From Rhodobacteraceae bacterium UBA996 (GTDB lineage: Bacteria > Pseudomonadota > Alphaproteobacteria > Rhodobacterales > Rhodobacteraceae), in NCBI GenBank assembly GCA_002291955.1, contig DBBA01000277.1, positions 1 through 21,677 of the forward strand: 21,677 bases of DNA. The letters are read 5' to 3'. The notes below the pieces were generated by a model. That model did not search any database, was not told the DNA's origin, and worked only from the letters and a program-made list of their open reading frames with translations. Each line of letters starts with the position of its first letter. The stretch's first letter is position 1. This document shows, one piece after another, positions 7,942 through 15,976 of this stretch. The translations under genes were made by a program, and so were the position numbers.

Positions 7942-8034
7942 CGCCGCTTCCCCGCTGCAATATTCTTTCGCCCACCCCGGGCGGCTGGTAACATTCCCGC
8001 ATTGCAAGGATACATCGGCGCGGGGATTGCGGAA
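7942..8034. promoter_or_regulatory. Divergent promoter region of the SGNH hydrolase and protease genes
   Basis: These 93 bp separate the two start codons and must hold both promoters. On the plus strand TTTCGC (7966-7971) and TAACAT (7989-7994) are 17 nt apart, a plausible weak -35/-10 pair for the protease. On the minus strand TTGCAA is a possible -35 without a convincing -10. The region is locally less GC-rich than its surroundings. A shared promoter region would allow joint control. Confidence 0.4.
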
Positions 8035-9399
8035 ATGGCAAAGGCAGTGCGCACGGCAAAACGGCGGGCAGGCAAGGGCGGGACCGCGGCCACGGGTGTC
8101 AGCGACGACGACCGCGCCGCGGCCGCGGCCTTTGCCGCCGTCGCCGACCGCGCGGCCCAGACCTGGGCGGCGATGCTGCGGGGCGACCGCGCCGACACCC
8201 CGGAACGCTGCGCCGCCAAGCAAAGCCGCCTGCGCCAGCGCGCGATGGCCGAGGCGCGGGGCAAGCTGGCCCCGGTCCCGTCCCGGGCACCGGCCCCGTC
8301 CGTGCCGACAGCACCCGCCCCCGTTCCGCCGCAGGCCCCCGTTCCACCACAGGCCACCGCCGACGGCCCCATCGCCGCGGGCGCCGTCCTCAGCGATGCC
8401 GAGCTGGAAAAGACCTTCGGCGCCGAGGATTTCGTCGGCCTGTCCTTCCTGGTCGCCGGGCTGGCCGCGGCGCAGTCCGTCGCGCGCGTGCTGTGGAACG
8501 GCGCCCACCTGGGCAGCGGGTTCCTGGTGGCGCCCGACGTGCTGGCCACCAACAACCACGTCCTGTCCGACCCGAAACGCGCCGCGCGCATGACCGCGCA
8601 GTTCGGCGATGCGTCCCTGCCCGGGGGCGAGGACGGGATGCTGTCCGTCCCGCTCGACCCCGACGCCTTCTTCTGGACCGACGCCGCGCTCGACATCACC
8701 CTGGTCGCGCTGGCCCCCGATCCCGCGCGGCCCGATGCAGGCTTCCATCCGCTGATCGAGGAGGAGGGCAAGATCGTCAACGGCGACGGGGTGACGGTGA
8801 TCCAGCACCCGATGGGGCGGCCGCTGTCGGTGGTCCTGCACAACTCGGCGCTGCTGCTGGTGGACAACGCGGGCGACCGGCCGGATTTCTGCTTCTACAC
8901 GACCGATACCGAAAGCGGCAGTTCCGGCAGCCCGGTGTTCAGCCGCCGCTGGGAGGTGATCGCGGTGCACCGGCGCGGCGTGCCCAAGCTCGTGAACGGC
9001 GGCTATGTGGACCGCGACGGCAACCCGCTGACCGCGGACGAGGTGAAGCGCAACCCGTCCCGGGCGGTCTGGATCGCCAACGAAGGCGTGCGCGTGTCGC
9101 GGATCGTGAAGGCGCTGCGCGCGGCGACCTTCCCCGACGGGTCGGGGATGGTGGTGCGCCGCGATGCGCTGTTGGCGCTGTGGAACGAAAGCCGCAACCT
9201 GAACCGCGGGCAGGACGGGGCGTTCGCGGCACTGGCGGCGCGGCTGACCCGGCCCGGTCCTGCGGGCACTGGCACCTCCATCGGCCAGGAATCCGCGCCC
9301 CTGCCCGGGCAGCCCGCCGCGCCCGGCGATGGTCCCCTGATCCGGGTGCCGCGCAGCGGGGGCGACATCCACATCCACCTGCACATCGGCCCCGACTGA
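8035..9399 (+). CDS. Trypsin-like (S1/HtrA-like) serine protease with N- and C-terminal extensions
   Basis: A 454-residue protein from ATG 8035. Residues about 1-20 are basic. Residues 22-78 are an alanine-rich, probably helical segment. Residues 80-110 are a proline/alanine linker. The protease domain spans about 125-360, with the triad His175 (ATNNHV), Asp220 (ALDITLV) and Ser299 (GSSGSPVF). All catalytic residues are present, so it should be active. There is no signal peptide and no PDZ domain, unlike periplasmic DegP/HtrA proteases, which suggests a cytoplasmic role. After the domain come about 95 residues ending in a histidine-alternating strand (DIHIHLHIG) whose function I do not know. 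Proteases of this type with extra adaptor-like domains occur as effectors in bacterial conflict systems; that link is inference only. It is divergent from the SGNH hydrolase. Confidence 0.88.
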   Translation: MAKAVRTAKRRAGKGGTAATGVSDDDRAAAAAFAAVADRAAQTWAAMLRGDRADTPERCAAKQSRLRQRAMAEARGKLAPVPSRAPAPSVPTAPAPVPPQAPVPPQATADGPIAAGAVLSDAELEKTFGAEDFVGLSFLVAGLAAAQSVARVLWNGAHLGSGFLVAPDVLATNNHVLSDPKRAARMTAQFGDASLPGGEDGMLSVPLDPDAFFWTDAALDITLVALAPDPARPDAGFHPLIEEEGKIVNGDGVTVIQHPMGRPLSVVLHNSALLLVDNAGDRPDFCFYTTDTESGSSGSPVFSRRWEVIAVHRRGVPKLVNGGYVDRDGNPLTADEVKRNPSRAVWIANEGVRVSRIVKALRAATFPDGSGMVVRRDALLALWNESRNLNRGQDGAFAALAARLTRPGPAGTGTSIGQESAPLPGQPAAPGDGPLIRVPRSGGDIHIHLHIGPD

Positions 9400-9445
9400 C
9401 CCCGCACGCCCCGAAACGCCGTTTCCCTTCCTGCATCGGCTGCAC

Positions 9446-9451
9446 TAGGCT
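9446..9451 (+). promoter_or_regulatory. Possible -10 element for ptsP
   Basis: TAGGCT lies 36 nt before the ptsP start codon. The same hexamer is the -10 of the stronger promoter at 20853-20881. The -35 region here (TTCCCT, spaced 17) is poor, so the call is weak. It would still place the start of transcription inside the 88-nt gap and make ptsP independent of the protease gene. Confidence 0.35.
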
Positions 9452-9487
9452 TCGGTCCGACCAACCCCCGGACCCGCGCCCGTCGCC

Positions 9488-11725
9488 ATGCCGCACCGTT
9501 CCGAAACCGACAGCCGCAAGCTCCTCCGGGGGTTGCGCGATGCCATGGCCGAGACGCAGGCCGGGCAGGCGCGGCTCGACACCGTCGTGCGGCTGATCGC
9601 GTCGTCCATGGCGACCGAGGTCTGCTCGATCTACCTGTTCCGCGACCGCGACACGCTGGAACTCTGCGCGACCGAAGGGCTGCGGCGCGAGGCGGTGCAC
9701 CAGACCCGCCTGCGCGTGGGCGAGGGGCTGGTCGGCCGCGTGGCCAGGACGGCGACGCCGGTCAACACCGCCAACGCCCCCCAGACCCGCGGCTTCCGCT
9801 ACATGCCCGAGACGGGCGAGGAGATCTATTCCTCGTTCCTTGGCGTGCCGATCCAGCGGCTGGGGCAGACGCTGGGCGTCCTGGTCGTGCAGTCGCGGCA
9901 GGCGCGCGAATTCTCCGACGACGAGGTCTATGGCCTGGAAGTCGTGGCGATGGTGCTGGCCGAGATGGCGGAACTCGGCGCCTTCATCGGCGAAGGCGCG
10001 GCGATGGGCCGCCTGCACCAGCGCCCGGTGACATTCCGCGGCGCCACGGGCCAGGAAGGCGCGGCCGAGGGGCACGTCTGGCTGCACGAGCCCCGGGTGG
10101 TCGTGGCCAACCCGGTGGCCGACGATCCCGACCACGAGCGCAAGCGCCTGGCCGAGGCCGTGGCGCAACTGCGCCTCAGCGTGGACGACATGCTGGCGCA
10201 GACCGATACCGGGGGCGGCGAAGGGCAGGAGGTGCTGGAAACCTACCGCCTGTTCGCCCGGTCGCGCGGCTGGATCCGCCGGATGGAGGAAGACATCGAC
10301 GCGGGCCTGTCGGCCGAGGCGGCGGTGGAAAAGGAACAGTCGCTGGCCCGCGCCCGGCTGTCCCAGGCCGCCGACCCCTATATCCGCGACCGCCTGCAGG
10401 ACCTCGACGACCTGTCCAACCGCCTGCTGCGGCTCTTGTCGGGCCAGGGCGACGATACCGGCGCGGCGATGCCCGACAACCCGATCCTCGTCGCCCGCGA
10501 CATCGGCCCGGGCGAATTGCTGGAATACGGGCGCAAGCTGCGCGGCGTGGTGCTGGAACAGGGGTCGGTCGGCAGCCATGCGGCCATCGTTGCCCGCGCA
10601 CTGGCGATCCCGCTGGTCATCCAGGCCGACCGCATCGTGACCGAGGCGCTGAACGGCGACCCGATCCTGGTGGACGGCGACACCGGCACCGTGCACCTGC
10701 GCCCCGAGGACCCGATCGTCGCCGCGTTCCGCGACAAGGCCGCGATGCAGGCCGCCGCCCAGGAACGCTATGCCAGCTTGCGCGACCTGCCCGCGACCGC
10801 GCTGTGCGGCACCACCGTCGCGCTGCACATGAACGCGGGCCTGATGGCCGACCTGCCCTCGCTCGTCGGGTCAGGCGCCGAAGGCGTGGGCCTGTTCCGC
10901 ACCGAACTGCAATTCCTGATCCGCACCAGCTTCCCCAAGCGCGAGGAACTGGCGCAGCTCTACGGCCGCGTGATGGACGCCGCGAAGGGTCGCCGCGTCG
11001 CCTTCCGCACGCTCGACATCGGGTCGGACAAGGTCCTGCCCTACATGAAGCCGCAGGACGAACCGAACCCCGCGATGGGCTGGCGCGCGCTGCGGGTGGG
11101 CCTCGACAAGCCCGGCATCCTGCGCATGCAGGTGCAGGCGCTGATCCGCGGCGCCAGGGGGCGCCCGTTGACCCTGATGTTCCCCTTCGTCGCCACCCTG
11201 ACCGAATTCCGCACCGCCCGCGCCATCGTGGACGCGGAACTGTCGCGCGAGGCGCGGCTGGGCCGCACCCTGCCCGAACGGGTCGAGGTCGGCGCGATGC
11301 TGGAAACGCCGTCCGCCGCCTTTGCCCCCGACGCGCTGTTCGCGGAAGCCGATTTCGTGTCGGTGGGCGGCAACGACCTGAAGCAGTTCTTCTTCGCCGC
11401 CGACCGCGAGAACGAGCGCGTCCGCCGCCGCTACGACACGCTGTCCACCAGCTTCCTGACCTTCCTGCAAGGCATCGTGGACCGCGCCGGTCCCACGCCC
11501 CTGTCCTTCTGCGGCGAGGATGCCGGCCGCCCGATCGAGGCCCTGTGCCTGGCCGCCATCGGGTTCCGCACGCTGTCGATGCGGCCCGCATCCATCGGGC
11601 CGGTCAAGCATGTGCTGCGGCGGGTGAACCTGGACGACGCGCGCGCCGTGATCGACGCGGCGCGCGCACGGGGCGACGAGTCCGCGCGCCCCGCAGTGAT
11701 GGAGTGGCTGCGCCAGATCGGCTAG
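9488..11725 (+). CDS. ptsP: Phosphoenolpyruvate-protein phosphotransferase PtsP (EI-Ntr)
   Basis: A 745-residue protein with the architecture that separates EI-Ntr from sugar EI. A GAF domain occupies about residues 20-165 (EVCSIYLFRDRDTLELCATE, SSFLGVPIQRLGQTLGVLVV). The EI N-terminal domain follows, with the phosphorylated His364 in GSVGSHAAIVARALAIP. The PEP-binding barrel comes last (LFRTELQFLIRT, TLDIGSDK, RALRVGLD, VSVGGNDLKQFFFAADR, and Cys675 in FCGEDAG). It passes phosphate from PEP to NPr and then EIIA-Ntr, a regulatory chain tied to nitrogen and potassium status; the GAF domain senses glutamine in studied homologues. The usual CGEMAGDP is CGEDAGRP and SIGTNDL is SVGGNDL here, modest deviations. 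The stop overlaps the lysC stop by the tetramer CTAG. Confidence 0.96.
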   Translation: MPHRSETDSRKLLRGLRDAMAETQAGQARLDTVVRLIASSMATEVCSIYLFRDRDTLELCATEGLRREAVHQTRLRVGEGLVGRVARTATPVNTANAPQTRGFRYMPETGEEIYSSFLGVPIQRLGQTLGVLVVQSRQAREFSDDEVYGLEVVAMVLAEMAELGAFIGEGAAMGRLHQRPVTFRGATGQEGAAEGHVWLHEPRVVVANPVADDPDHERKRLAEAVAQLRLSVDDMLAQTDTGGGEGQEVLETYRLFARSRGWIRRMEEDIDAGLSAEAAVEKEQSLARARLSQAADPYIRDRLQDLDDLSNRLLRLLSGQGDDTGAAMPDNPILVARDIGPGELLEYGRKLRGVVLEQGSVGSHAAIVARALAIPLVIQADRIVTEALNGDPILVDGDTGTVHLRPEDPIVAAFRDKAAMQAAAQERYASLRDLPATALCGTTVALHMNAGLMADLPSLVGSGAEGVGLFRTELQFLIRTSFPKREELAQLYGRVMDAAKGRRVAFRTLDIGSDKVLPYMKPQDEPNPAMGWRALRVGLDKPGILRMQVQALIRGARGRPLTLMFPFVATLTEFRTARAIVDAELSREARLGRTLPERVEVGAMLETPSAAFAPDALFAEADFVSVGGNDLKQFFFAADRENERVRRRYDTLSTSFLTFLQGIVDRAGPTPLSFCGEDAGRPIEALCLAAIGFRTLSMRPASIGPVKHVLRRVNLDDARAVIDAARARGDESARPAVMEWLRQIG

Positions 11726-12966
11726 GCGGCCCGATCAAGCCCGAAGGCGTCGTGCAGCGCCTGCACGGCCAGTTCCATGTACTTGCGGTCGATCAGCACG
11801 CTGATCTTGATCTCGGACGTGGTGATGACCTTGATGTTCACGTTCTCGGCGGCCAGCGCCTTGAACATGGTCGCGGCCACCCCCGCGTGGCTGCGCATCC
11901 CGATCCCCACGACGCTGACCTTGGCCACTTCGGTGTCGGCGATCAGGTCGTGAAAATCGATCCCGCCTGCTGCCTTGGCCTCGTTCATCGCGCGCTCGGC
12001 GCGCTTCACCTGATCGACCGGGCAGGAGAACGTCATGTCCGTGCGCCCGCCCTCGGCGATATTCTGCACGATCATGTCCACGTTCACACCGGCCTCGGAC
12101 AGGGGACCGAAGATCGCCGCTGCAATGCCGGGGCGGTCGGCGACCGAGATCAGCGTCATCTTCGCCTCGTCGCGGGAAAACGCCACGCCCGCCACCACGT
12201 TCGATTCCACGATGTCCTCCTCGGCACAGACAAGGGTGCCTGTCGTCGTTTCGCCTTCGCCGTCCTCGAAGCTCGACAGCACCCGGAGCTTCACGTTGTA
12301 GCGCATGGCCAGTTCCACCGACCGCGTCTGCAGCACCTTGGCGCCAAGGGATGCCAGTTCCAGCATCTCCTCGAACGCGATGCGGTCCAGCCGCCGGGTG
12401 CGGGCGCAGATGCGCGGGTCGGTGGTATAGACGCCGTCCACGTCGGTGTAGATGTCGCAGCGCACCGCGTCGAAGGCCGCCGCGAAGGCCACCGCAGACG
12501 TGTCCGACCCGCCGCGGCCAAGCGTGGTGATCCGCCCCTCGGGGCTGATCCCCTGGAACCCCGCGATCACCGCGACCTTCATCCCTTCGGCAAACTTCTG
12601 CAGGATGTTGTGGGTCGGGACATCCTCGATCCGCGCGGCGCCGTGGGCGGACGTGGTCAGCAGCGGCACCTGCCAGCCCTGCCAGCTGCGCGCGGGGATC
12701 TCCATCTCCTGCAACTGGAGCGCCATCAGGCCCGCCGTCACGTTTTCCCCCGACGACACGACCGCGTCATACTCGCGCGCGTCGTAGAACGGCGCAATGT
12801 CGTTGACGTAGCCGACAAGCTTGTTCGTCTCGCCTGCCATGGCCGACACGATCACGATCACGTCGTGGCCGTTGGCGACCTCGCGCGCCACGCGCTTGGC
12901 GGCGCGGCGGATGCGGTCGGTGGTGGCGACCGAGGTGCCGCCGAACTTCATCACGAGAATGGACAT
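11722..12966 (-). CDS. lysC: Aspartate kinase
   Basis: A 414-residue monofunctional aspartokinase that phosphorylates L-aspartate, the first step to lysine, threonine, methionine and diaminopimelate. The kinase domain starts with MSILVMKFGGTSV (residues 1-13) and contains VSSGENVTAGL (70-80), TLGRGGSDTSAVA (148-160) and YTDVDGVYTTDPRI (173-186). Two ACT domains follow at about 268-335 (LISVADRPGIAAAIF, GVNVDMIVQN) and 348-410 (VSVVGIGMRSHAGVAATMF), the usual site of feedback inhibition by lysine and/or threonine. ATG 12966 gives the canonical N-terminus; the longer open frame upstream has no family similarity. It is convergent with ptsP, sharing four bases. Confidence 0.97.
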   Translation of the reverse strand: MSILVMKFGGTSVATTDRIRRAAKRVAREVANGHDVIVIVSAMAGETNKLVGYVNDIAPFYDAREYDAVVSSGENVTAGLMALQLQEMEIPARSWQGWQVPLLTTSAHGAARIEDVPTHNILQKFAEGMKVAVIAGFQGISPEGRITTLGRGGSDTSAVAFAAAFDAVRCDIYTDVDGVYTTDPRICARTRRLDRIAFEEMLELASLGAKVLQTRSVELAMRYNVKLRVLSSFEDGEGETTTGTLVCAEEDIVESNVVAGVAFSRDEAKMTLISVADRPGIAAAIFGPLSEAGVNVDMIVQNIAEGGRTDMTFSCPVDQVKRAERAMNEAKAAGGIDFHDLIADTEVAKVSVVGIGMRSHAGVAATMFKALAAENVNIKVITTSEIKISVLIDRKYMELAVQALHDAFGLDRAA

Positions 12967-13059
12967 GGGTCCCCCGGGTCCGGGGTCGGGTGCCCCGGTA
13001 TCGCGCGGGCTGATACGCCAAGGGCCGCACCGCTTCAAGGTGGCGTCCGAAACGGGAAA

Positions 13060-13080
13060 GGGCCCCCGCGCAGGGGGCCC
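13060..13080 (-). terminator. GC-rich hairpin downstream of phoX
   Basis: GGGCCCCC at 13060-13067 pairs perfectly with GGGGGCCC at 13073-13080 across a 5-nt loop. It starts about 25 nt past the phoX stop. On the minus strand the hairpin is followed by CTTTCCC, a short T-run, so it probably ends phoX transcription before it reaches lysC. Confidence 0.6.
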
Positions 13081-13104
13081 CTTCGATGTCAGGTCCGGCC
13101 GGGA

Positions 13105-15138
13105 TCAGGCGCCGATGACCCCGCCATCCTCGCGCGTGATGACGATGGTGCCCGACAGCGGCGGACGGGTCGCGTCGCCATGCGGCCAGGTCGAGCCGAA
13201 GTTGCCCGCGGCGAAGTCCGCATCCGACGCATGGGCGCCCGGGTGCTGGAAGTTCACGAACATGCTCGTGCCGTCCGGCGTGGTGACGACGCCCGTCACC
13301 TCCTGCCCCCACGGACCGGTCAGGAAGCGGCGGATCTCGCCCGTCGCGGGGTCGGCCGCGAGCATGGCGTTCATGCCGAATTCCTTCAGCGGACCTTCGT
13401 AGGTCGGCCCGATGTCGCCCATGTCGGTCTGGATCCAGAGCCGACCGTTCGGGTCGCACCACAGGCCGTCGGGGCAGGCAAAGGTGTTCTCTTCACCCAG
13501 CGCCTCGCCCGCGACGGTGGCCGACGACCGCGCGCCGCCCGCGATCACGAACAGTTCCCACTCGAACCCGGTCGCCGTGTGGTCGGCGTTCGCGTAGGAC
13601 CAGCGCACGATCTGGCCAAAGTTGTTCTCGGCCCGCGGGTTCACCGCATCGACCTGCGTCTGCGCGCGGCGGTTGTTGTTGGTCAGCGTGAAGTACACCG
13701 ACCCGTTGGTGTCGATGGTGCCCCATTCCGGGCGGTCCATCTTCGTCGCCCCGGCCTTGTCGGCGGCCAGACGCGTGTTCACCAGGATGTCGGCCAGATC
13801 GGCAAAGCCGTTCTCGGGCGTCAGGCCGTTCTGGCCGGGCGCCAGCGCCAGCCATTCGCCGGTGCCGTCATCGTTGAACTTCGCCACGAACAGCGTGCCG
13901 GTATCCAGGATCGACCCGTCCGTCTGCCCCGCGACGTAAGGCGACGCCGAGACGAACTTGTAGATGTACTCGAACCGCGAATCGTCGCCCGAGTAGCAGA
14001 CGACCGGCTGGCCTTCGACCGCCGGGGCGAACACCACGCCTTCATGGGCGAACCGGCCCAGATGGGTGCGCTTCACCGGGGTGGACGCCGGATCGAACGG
14101 GTCGATCTCGACCATCCAGCCAAAGGTGTTGGGTTCGTTGCGGTAGTCCTCGGTGGCCGAGGCGCCCTTGGTCGAGGCATCGAAGCGGATGTACTCGTCC
14201 GCGCCCGACGCTGCCAGATGCCAGCCGTAGCGGCCGCCCTGGGGTTCGGCCGACACGCCATAGCGCTTGTGCTCGCGCGGCTGCTCGGCATCGACGTTCG
14301 AGAAGTAGCCCGCCCAGTTCTCCTCGGCGGTCATGTAGGTGTTCCAGGGCGTCACGCCGTGGGCGCAGTTGTTCAGTGTGCCGCGCGTCTGCGTGCCGTC
14401 GGGCGAGAACTTGGTCACCACATGGGCGGATCCACGGACGGGACCGGCGATCTCCATCGGCGTCAGGCCGTGGATGCGGCGGTTGTGCGGGTCGGCGACG
14501 ACGGCCCAGGTGCCATCGGCCTGCTTCGTGGTGCGATAGATCGACACGCCGTGCGCGGCGATCTCCTTCAGCACCTCGTCATCGTCACGCTTGCCGTTGG
14601 CGTCATAGACCACCATGTCGGCGTCCAGCGCCTGACCGGCCCACTTGGCGGCGTGGACAAAGCGCGGTTCGATGTATTCGTGGTTCACCGCGATCAGGCC
14701 GTCGGTGGACGACCCGTCGATCGGGAAAAAGTGCATCCCGTCGTGGTGCTGGCCGACCTGCATCGTCTGCTCGGCGCCGGTGTTGGCGGTGGTGTAGGCG
14801 GGCATGTCGCCGGTGATCGGCGTGCCCCAGGGCGCCAGGACCTGCACCTTGTAGCCCGGCGGGACGACAACGGTGTCATCCATCGACAGCGGCACGGCGG
14901 TGAAGCCCAGCAGGGGGGCCGCGGACTGCGCCAGCGCGGCGCGGCCGGTCAGGGTGGCGCCGAACAGACCCGCGGTGATCGCGGTCAGGCCGCCGACCAT
15001 GAAGCTGCGACGCTCCATGTGGGCCTGCATCACCTGATAGAAGTTCGGGTTGTCGGACGTGTTGCTGGGCCGTTCGTCGCCATGCTCGAAGAACGGCGTG
15101 GCCTTGTAGTCGTCCCAGTCATTCTCGAAATCACGCAT
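13105..15138 (-). CDS. phoX: PhoX family alkaline phosphatase, Tat-exported
   Basis: A 677-residue protein of the PhoX/DUF839 family, periplasmic Ca2+/Fe-dependent phosphomonoesterases that release phosphate from organic esters. A 42-residue polar leader precedes the twin-arginine motif ERRSFMVGG (residues 42-50), a hydrophobic run, and a likely cleavage site after AALA (67-70), so export in folded form is expected. Family features include VAVNHEY-like IAVNHEYIEPRFV, LNNCAHGVTPWNTYMTAEENW and a long C-terminal propeller region (FACPDGLWCDPNGRLWIQTD, FLTGPWGQEVTGVV). The ATG at 15138 has GGGAG 6 nt upstream. A three-unit Pho box lies about 105 nt upstream, pointing to induction by PhoB under phosphate starvation. 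The gene appears to be transcribed alone. Confidence 0.95.
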   Translation of the reverse strand: MRDFENDWDDYKATPFFEHGDERPSNTSDNPNFYQVMQAHMERRSFMVGGLTAITAGLFGATLTGRAALAQSAAPLLGFTAVPLSMDDTVVVPPGYKVQVLAPWGTPITGDMPAYTTANTGAEQTMQVGQHHDGMHFFPIDGSSTDGLIAVNHEYIEPRFVHAAKWAGQALDADMVVYDANGKRDDDEVLKEIAAHGVSIYRTTKQADGTWAVVADPHNRRIHGLTPMEIAGPVRGSAHVVTKFSPDGTQTRGTLNNCAHGVTPWNTYMTAEENWAGYFSNVDAEQPREHKRYGVSAEPQGGRYGWHLAASGADEYIRFDASTKGASATEDYRNEPNTFGWMVEIDPFDPASTPVKRTHLGRFAHEGVVFAPAVEGQPVVCYSGDDSRFEYIYKFVSASPYVAGQTDGSILDTGTLFVAKFNDDGTGEWLALAPGQNGLTPENGFADLADILVNTRLAADKAGATKMDRPEWGTIDTNGSVYFTLTNNNRRAQTQVDAVNPRAENNFGQIVRWSYANADHTATGFEWELFVIAGGARSSATVAGEALGEENTFACPDGLWCDPNGRLWIQTDMGDIGPTYEGPLKEFGMNAMLAADPATGEIRRFLTGPWGQEVTGVVTTPDGTSMFVNFQHPGAHASDADFAAGNFGSTWPHGDATRPPLSGTIVITREDGGVIGA

Positions 15139-15242
15139 GATTTGCTCCCTGGCAGTCGGTGGCTGGATGCTGAAGGCACCGGCGCGCAGGGTCCCGCACG
15201 CCGTGTCCTCGGCGTTGGGTAGGTGCCGGGTGTTACACCCAC

Positions 15243-15271
15243 CCGACAGTTCTGTGACGGTATCATGACAG
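15243..15271 (-). promoter_or_regulatory. Three-unit Pho box upstream of phoX
   Basis: Read on the minus strand, three 7-nt direct repeats follow each other at an 11-nt period: CTGTCAT (15271-15265), CCGTCAC (15260-15254) and CTGTCGG (15249-15243), separated by GATA and AGAA. This matches the PhoB box layout (CTGTCAT, four A/T-rich bases, CTGTCAY) with one extra unit. TAACAC, 7 nt past the last repeat, may be the -10. The position, 105 nt before the PhoX start codon, fits activation of phoX. Confidence 0.8.
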
Positions 15272-15309
15272 GCGCAGGGGCCGCCCGCGCGTTTCGTCGC
15301 AGGCGACGG

Positions 15310-15972
15310 TCAGACCGGATGTGCGCGACCGTCCCAGGTTTCGAAACACCCCGTCGTGGCGACGGTCAGCGCGTCGATCCGCGCCAGAAGGCCCGCCGCG
15401 GCGGTGGCGGCATCAATCTCGGCGCCCGCGCCGCCCATGTGGGTACGCACCCAGCCCGGGTGATAGATGCCCACCGCGATCCCCTCGCGCTTCAGGTCCG
15501 CGGCCAGGTTCCGGCCCAGGTTCACCAGCGCCGCCTTGGACGCGCGGTAGATGTAGCTGCCCCCCGGCGCACGGGTGGTGGACCCCATCTGGCTCGAGAT
15601 CAGCGCGACCCGGGCGATCCCGCTTGCCGCCACCGCCGCGCGCAGGTTCGGCACCAGCGCCTGCACCGTCAGGAACGCGCCCGTCACGTTGACGGCGAAC
15701 GCCTCGGCCCACATCGCGGCGGGATAGCCGCCGTCCAGCCGCTCGGCCCGGTCGGGATAGACCCCGGCATTGCACACCAGCACATCGATCGCCCGCCCCG
15801 ACAGCACCTCGGCCAACCGCCGGTGCGCGGCCGGGTCCGTCACGTCGAGCGGCAGAAGCGCCGGGTGCGGCTGGCGCGCGGTCCCCAGCGCCACGTCGCC
15901 CCGCGCGGCAGCCGCAAGCACCAGCGCCGCGCCAACCCCGCGCGAGGCGCCGGTCACCAGACAGGTGGCCAT
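15310..15972 (-). CDS. Short-chain dehydrogenase/reductase (SDR), C-factor-like
   Basis: A 220-residue classical SDR. The cofactor-binding motif TGASRGVG is at residues 7-14, NAG at 68-70, a serine pair in ISSQMGS at 126-127, and the catalytic YRASK at Tyr142-Lys146. These predict an NAD(P)-dependent oxidoreductase in the cytoplasm; the short length and lack of an extended substrate loop resemble the C-factor/YciK-like subgroup. The substrate cannot be predicted. It starts 4 nt after the DUF1178 stop, so the two are translationally close and probably share a transcript with the NUDIX gene. Its stop lies about 40 nt before the phoX Pho box. Confidence 0.92.
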   Translation of the reverse strand: MATCLVTGASRGVGAALVLAAAARGDVALGTARQPHPALLPLDVTDPAAHRRLAEVLSGRAIDVLVCNAGVYPDRAERLDGGYPAAMWAEAFAVNVTGAFLTVQALVPNLRAAVAASGIARVALISSQMGSTTRAPGGSYIYRASKAALVNLGRNLAADLKREGIAVGIYHPGWVRTHMGGAGAEIDAATAAAGLLARIDALTVATTGCFETWDGRAHPV

Positions 15973-15976
15973 CGGA

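Noticed and set aside
8939..10828. A 629-codon minus-strand frame opposite ptsP and the protease
   Set aside because: Antisense to PtsP GAF and phosphohistidine domains, with no recognisable motif.
10804..15222. A 1472-codon open frame on the plus strand
   Set aside because: It runs through ptsP, antisense to lysC and antisense to phoX. It has no family motifs and His/Arg/Gly-rich composition; it is a shadow caused by high GC.
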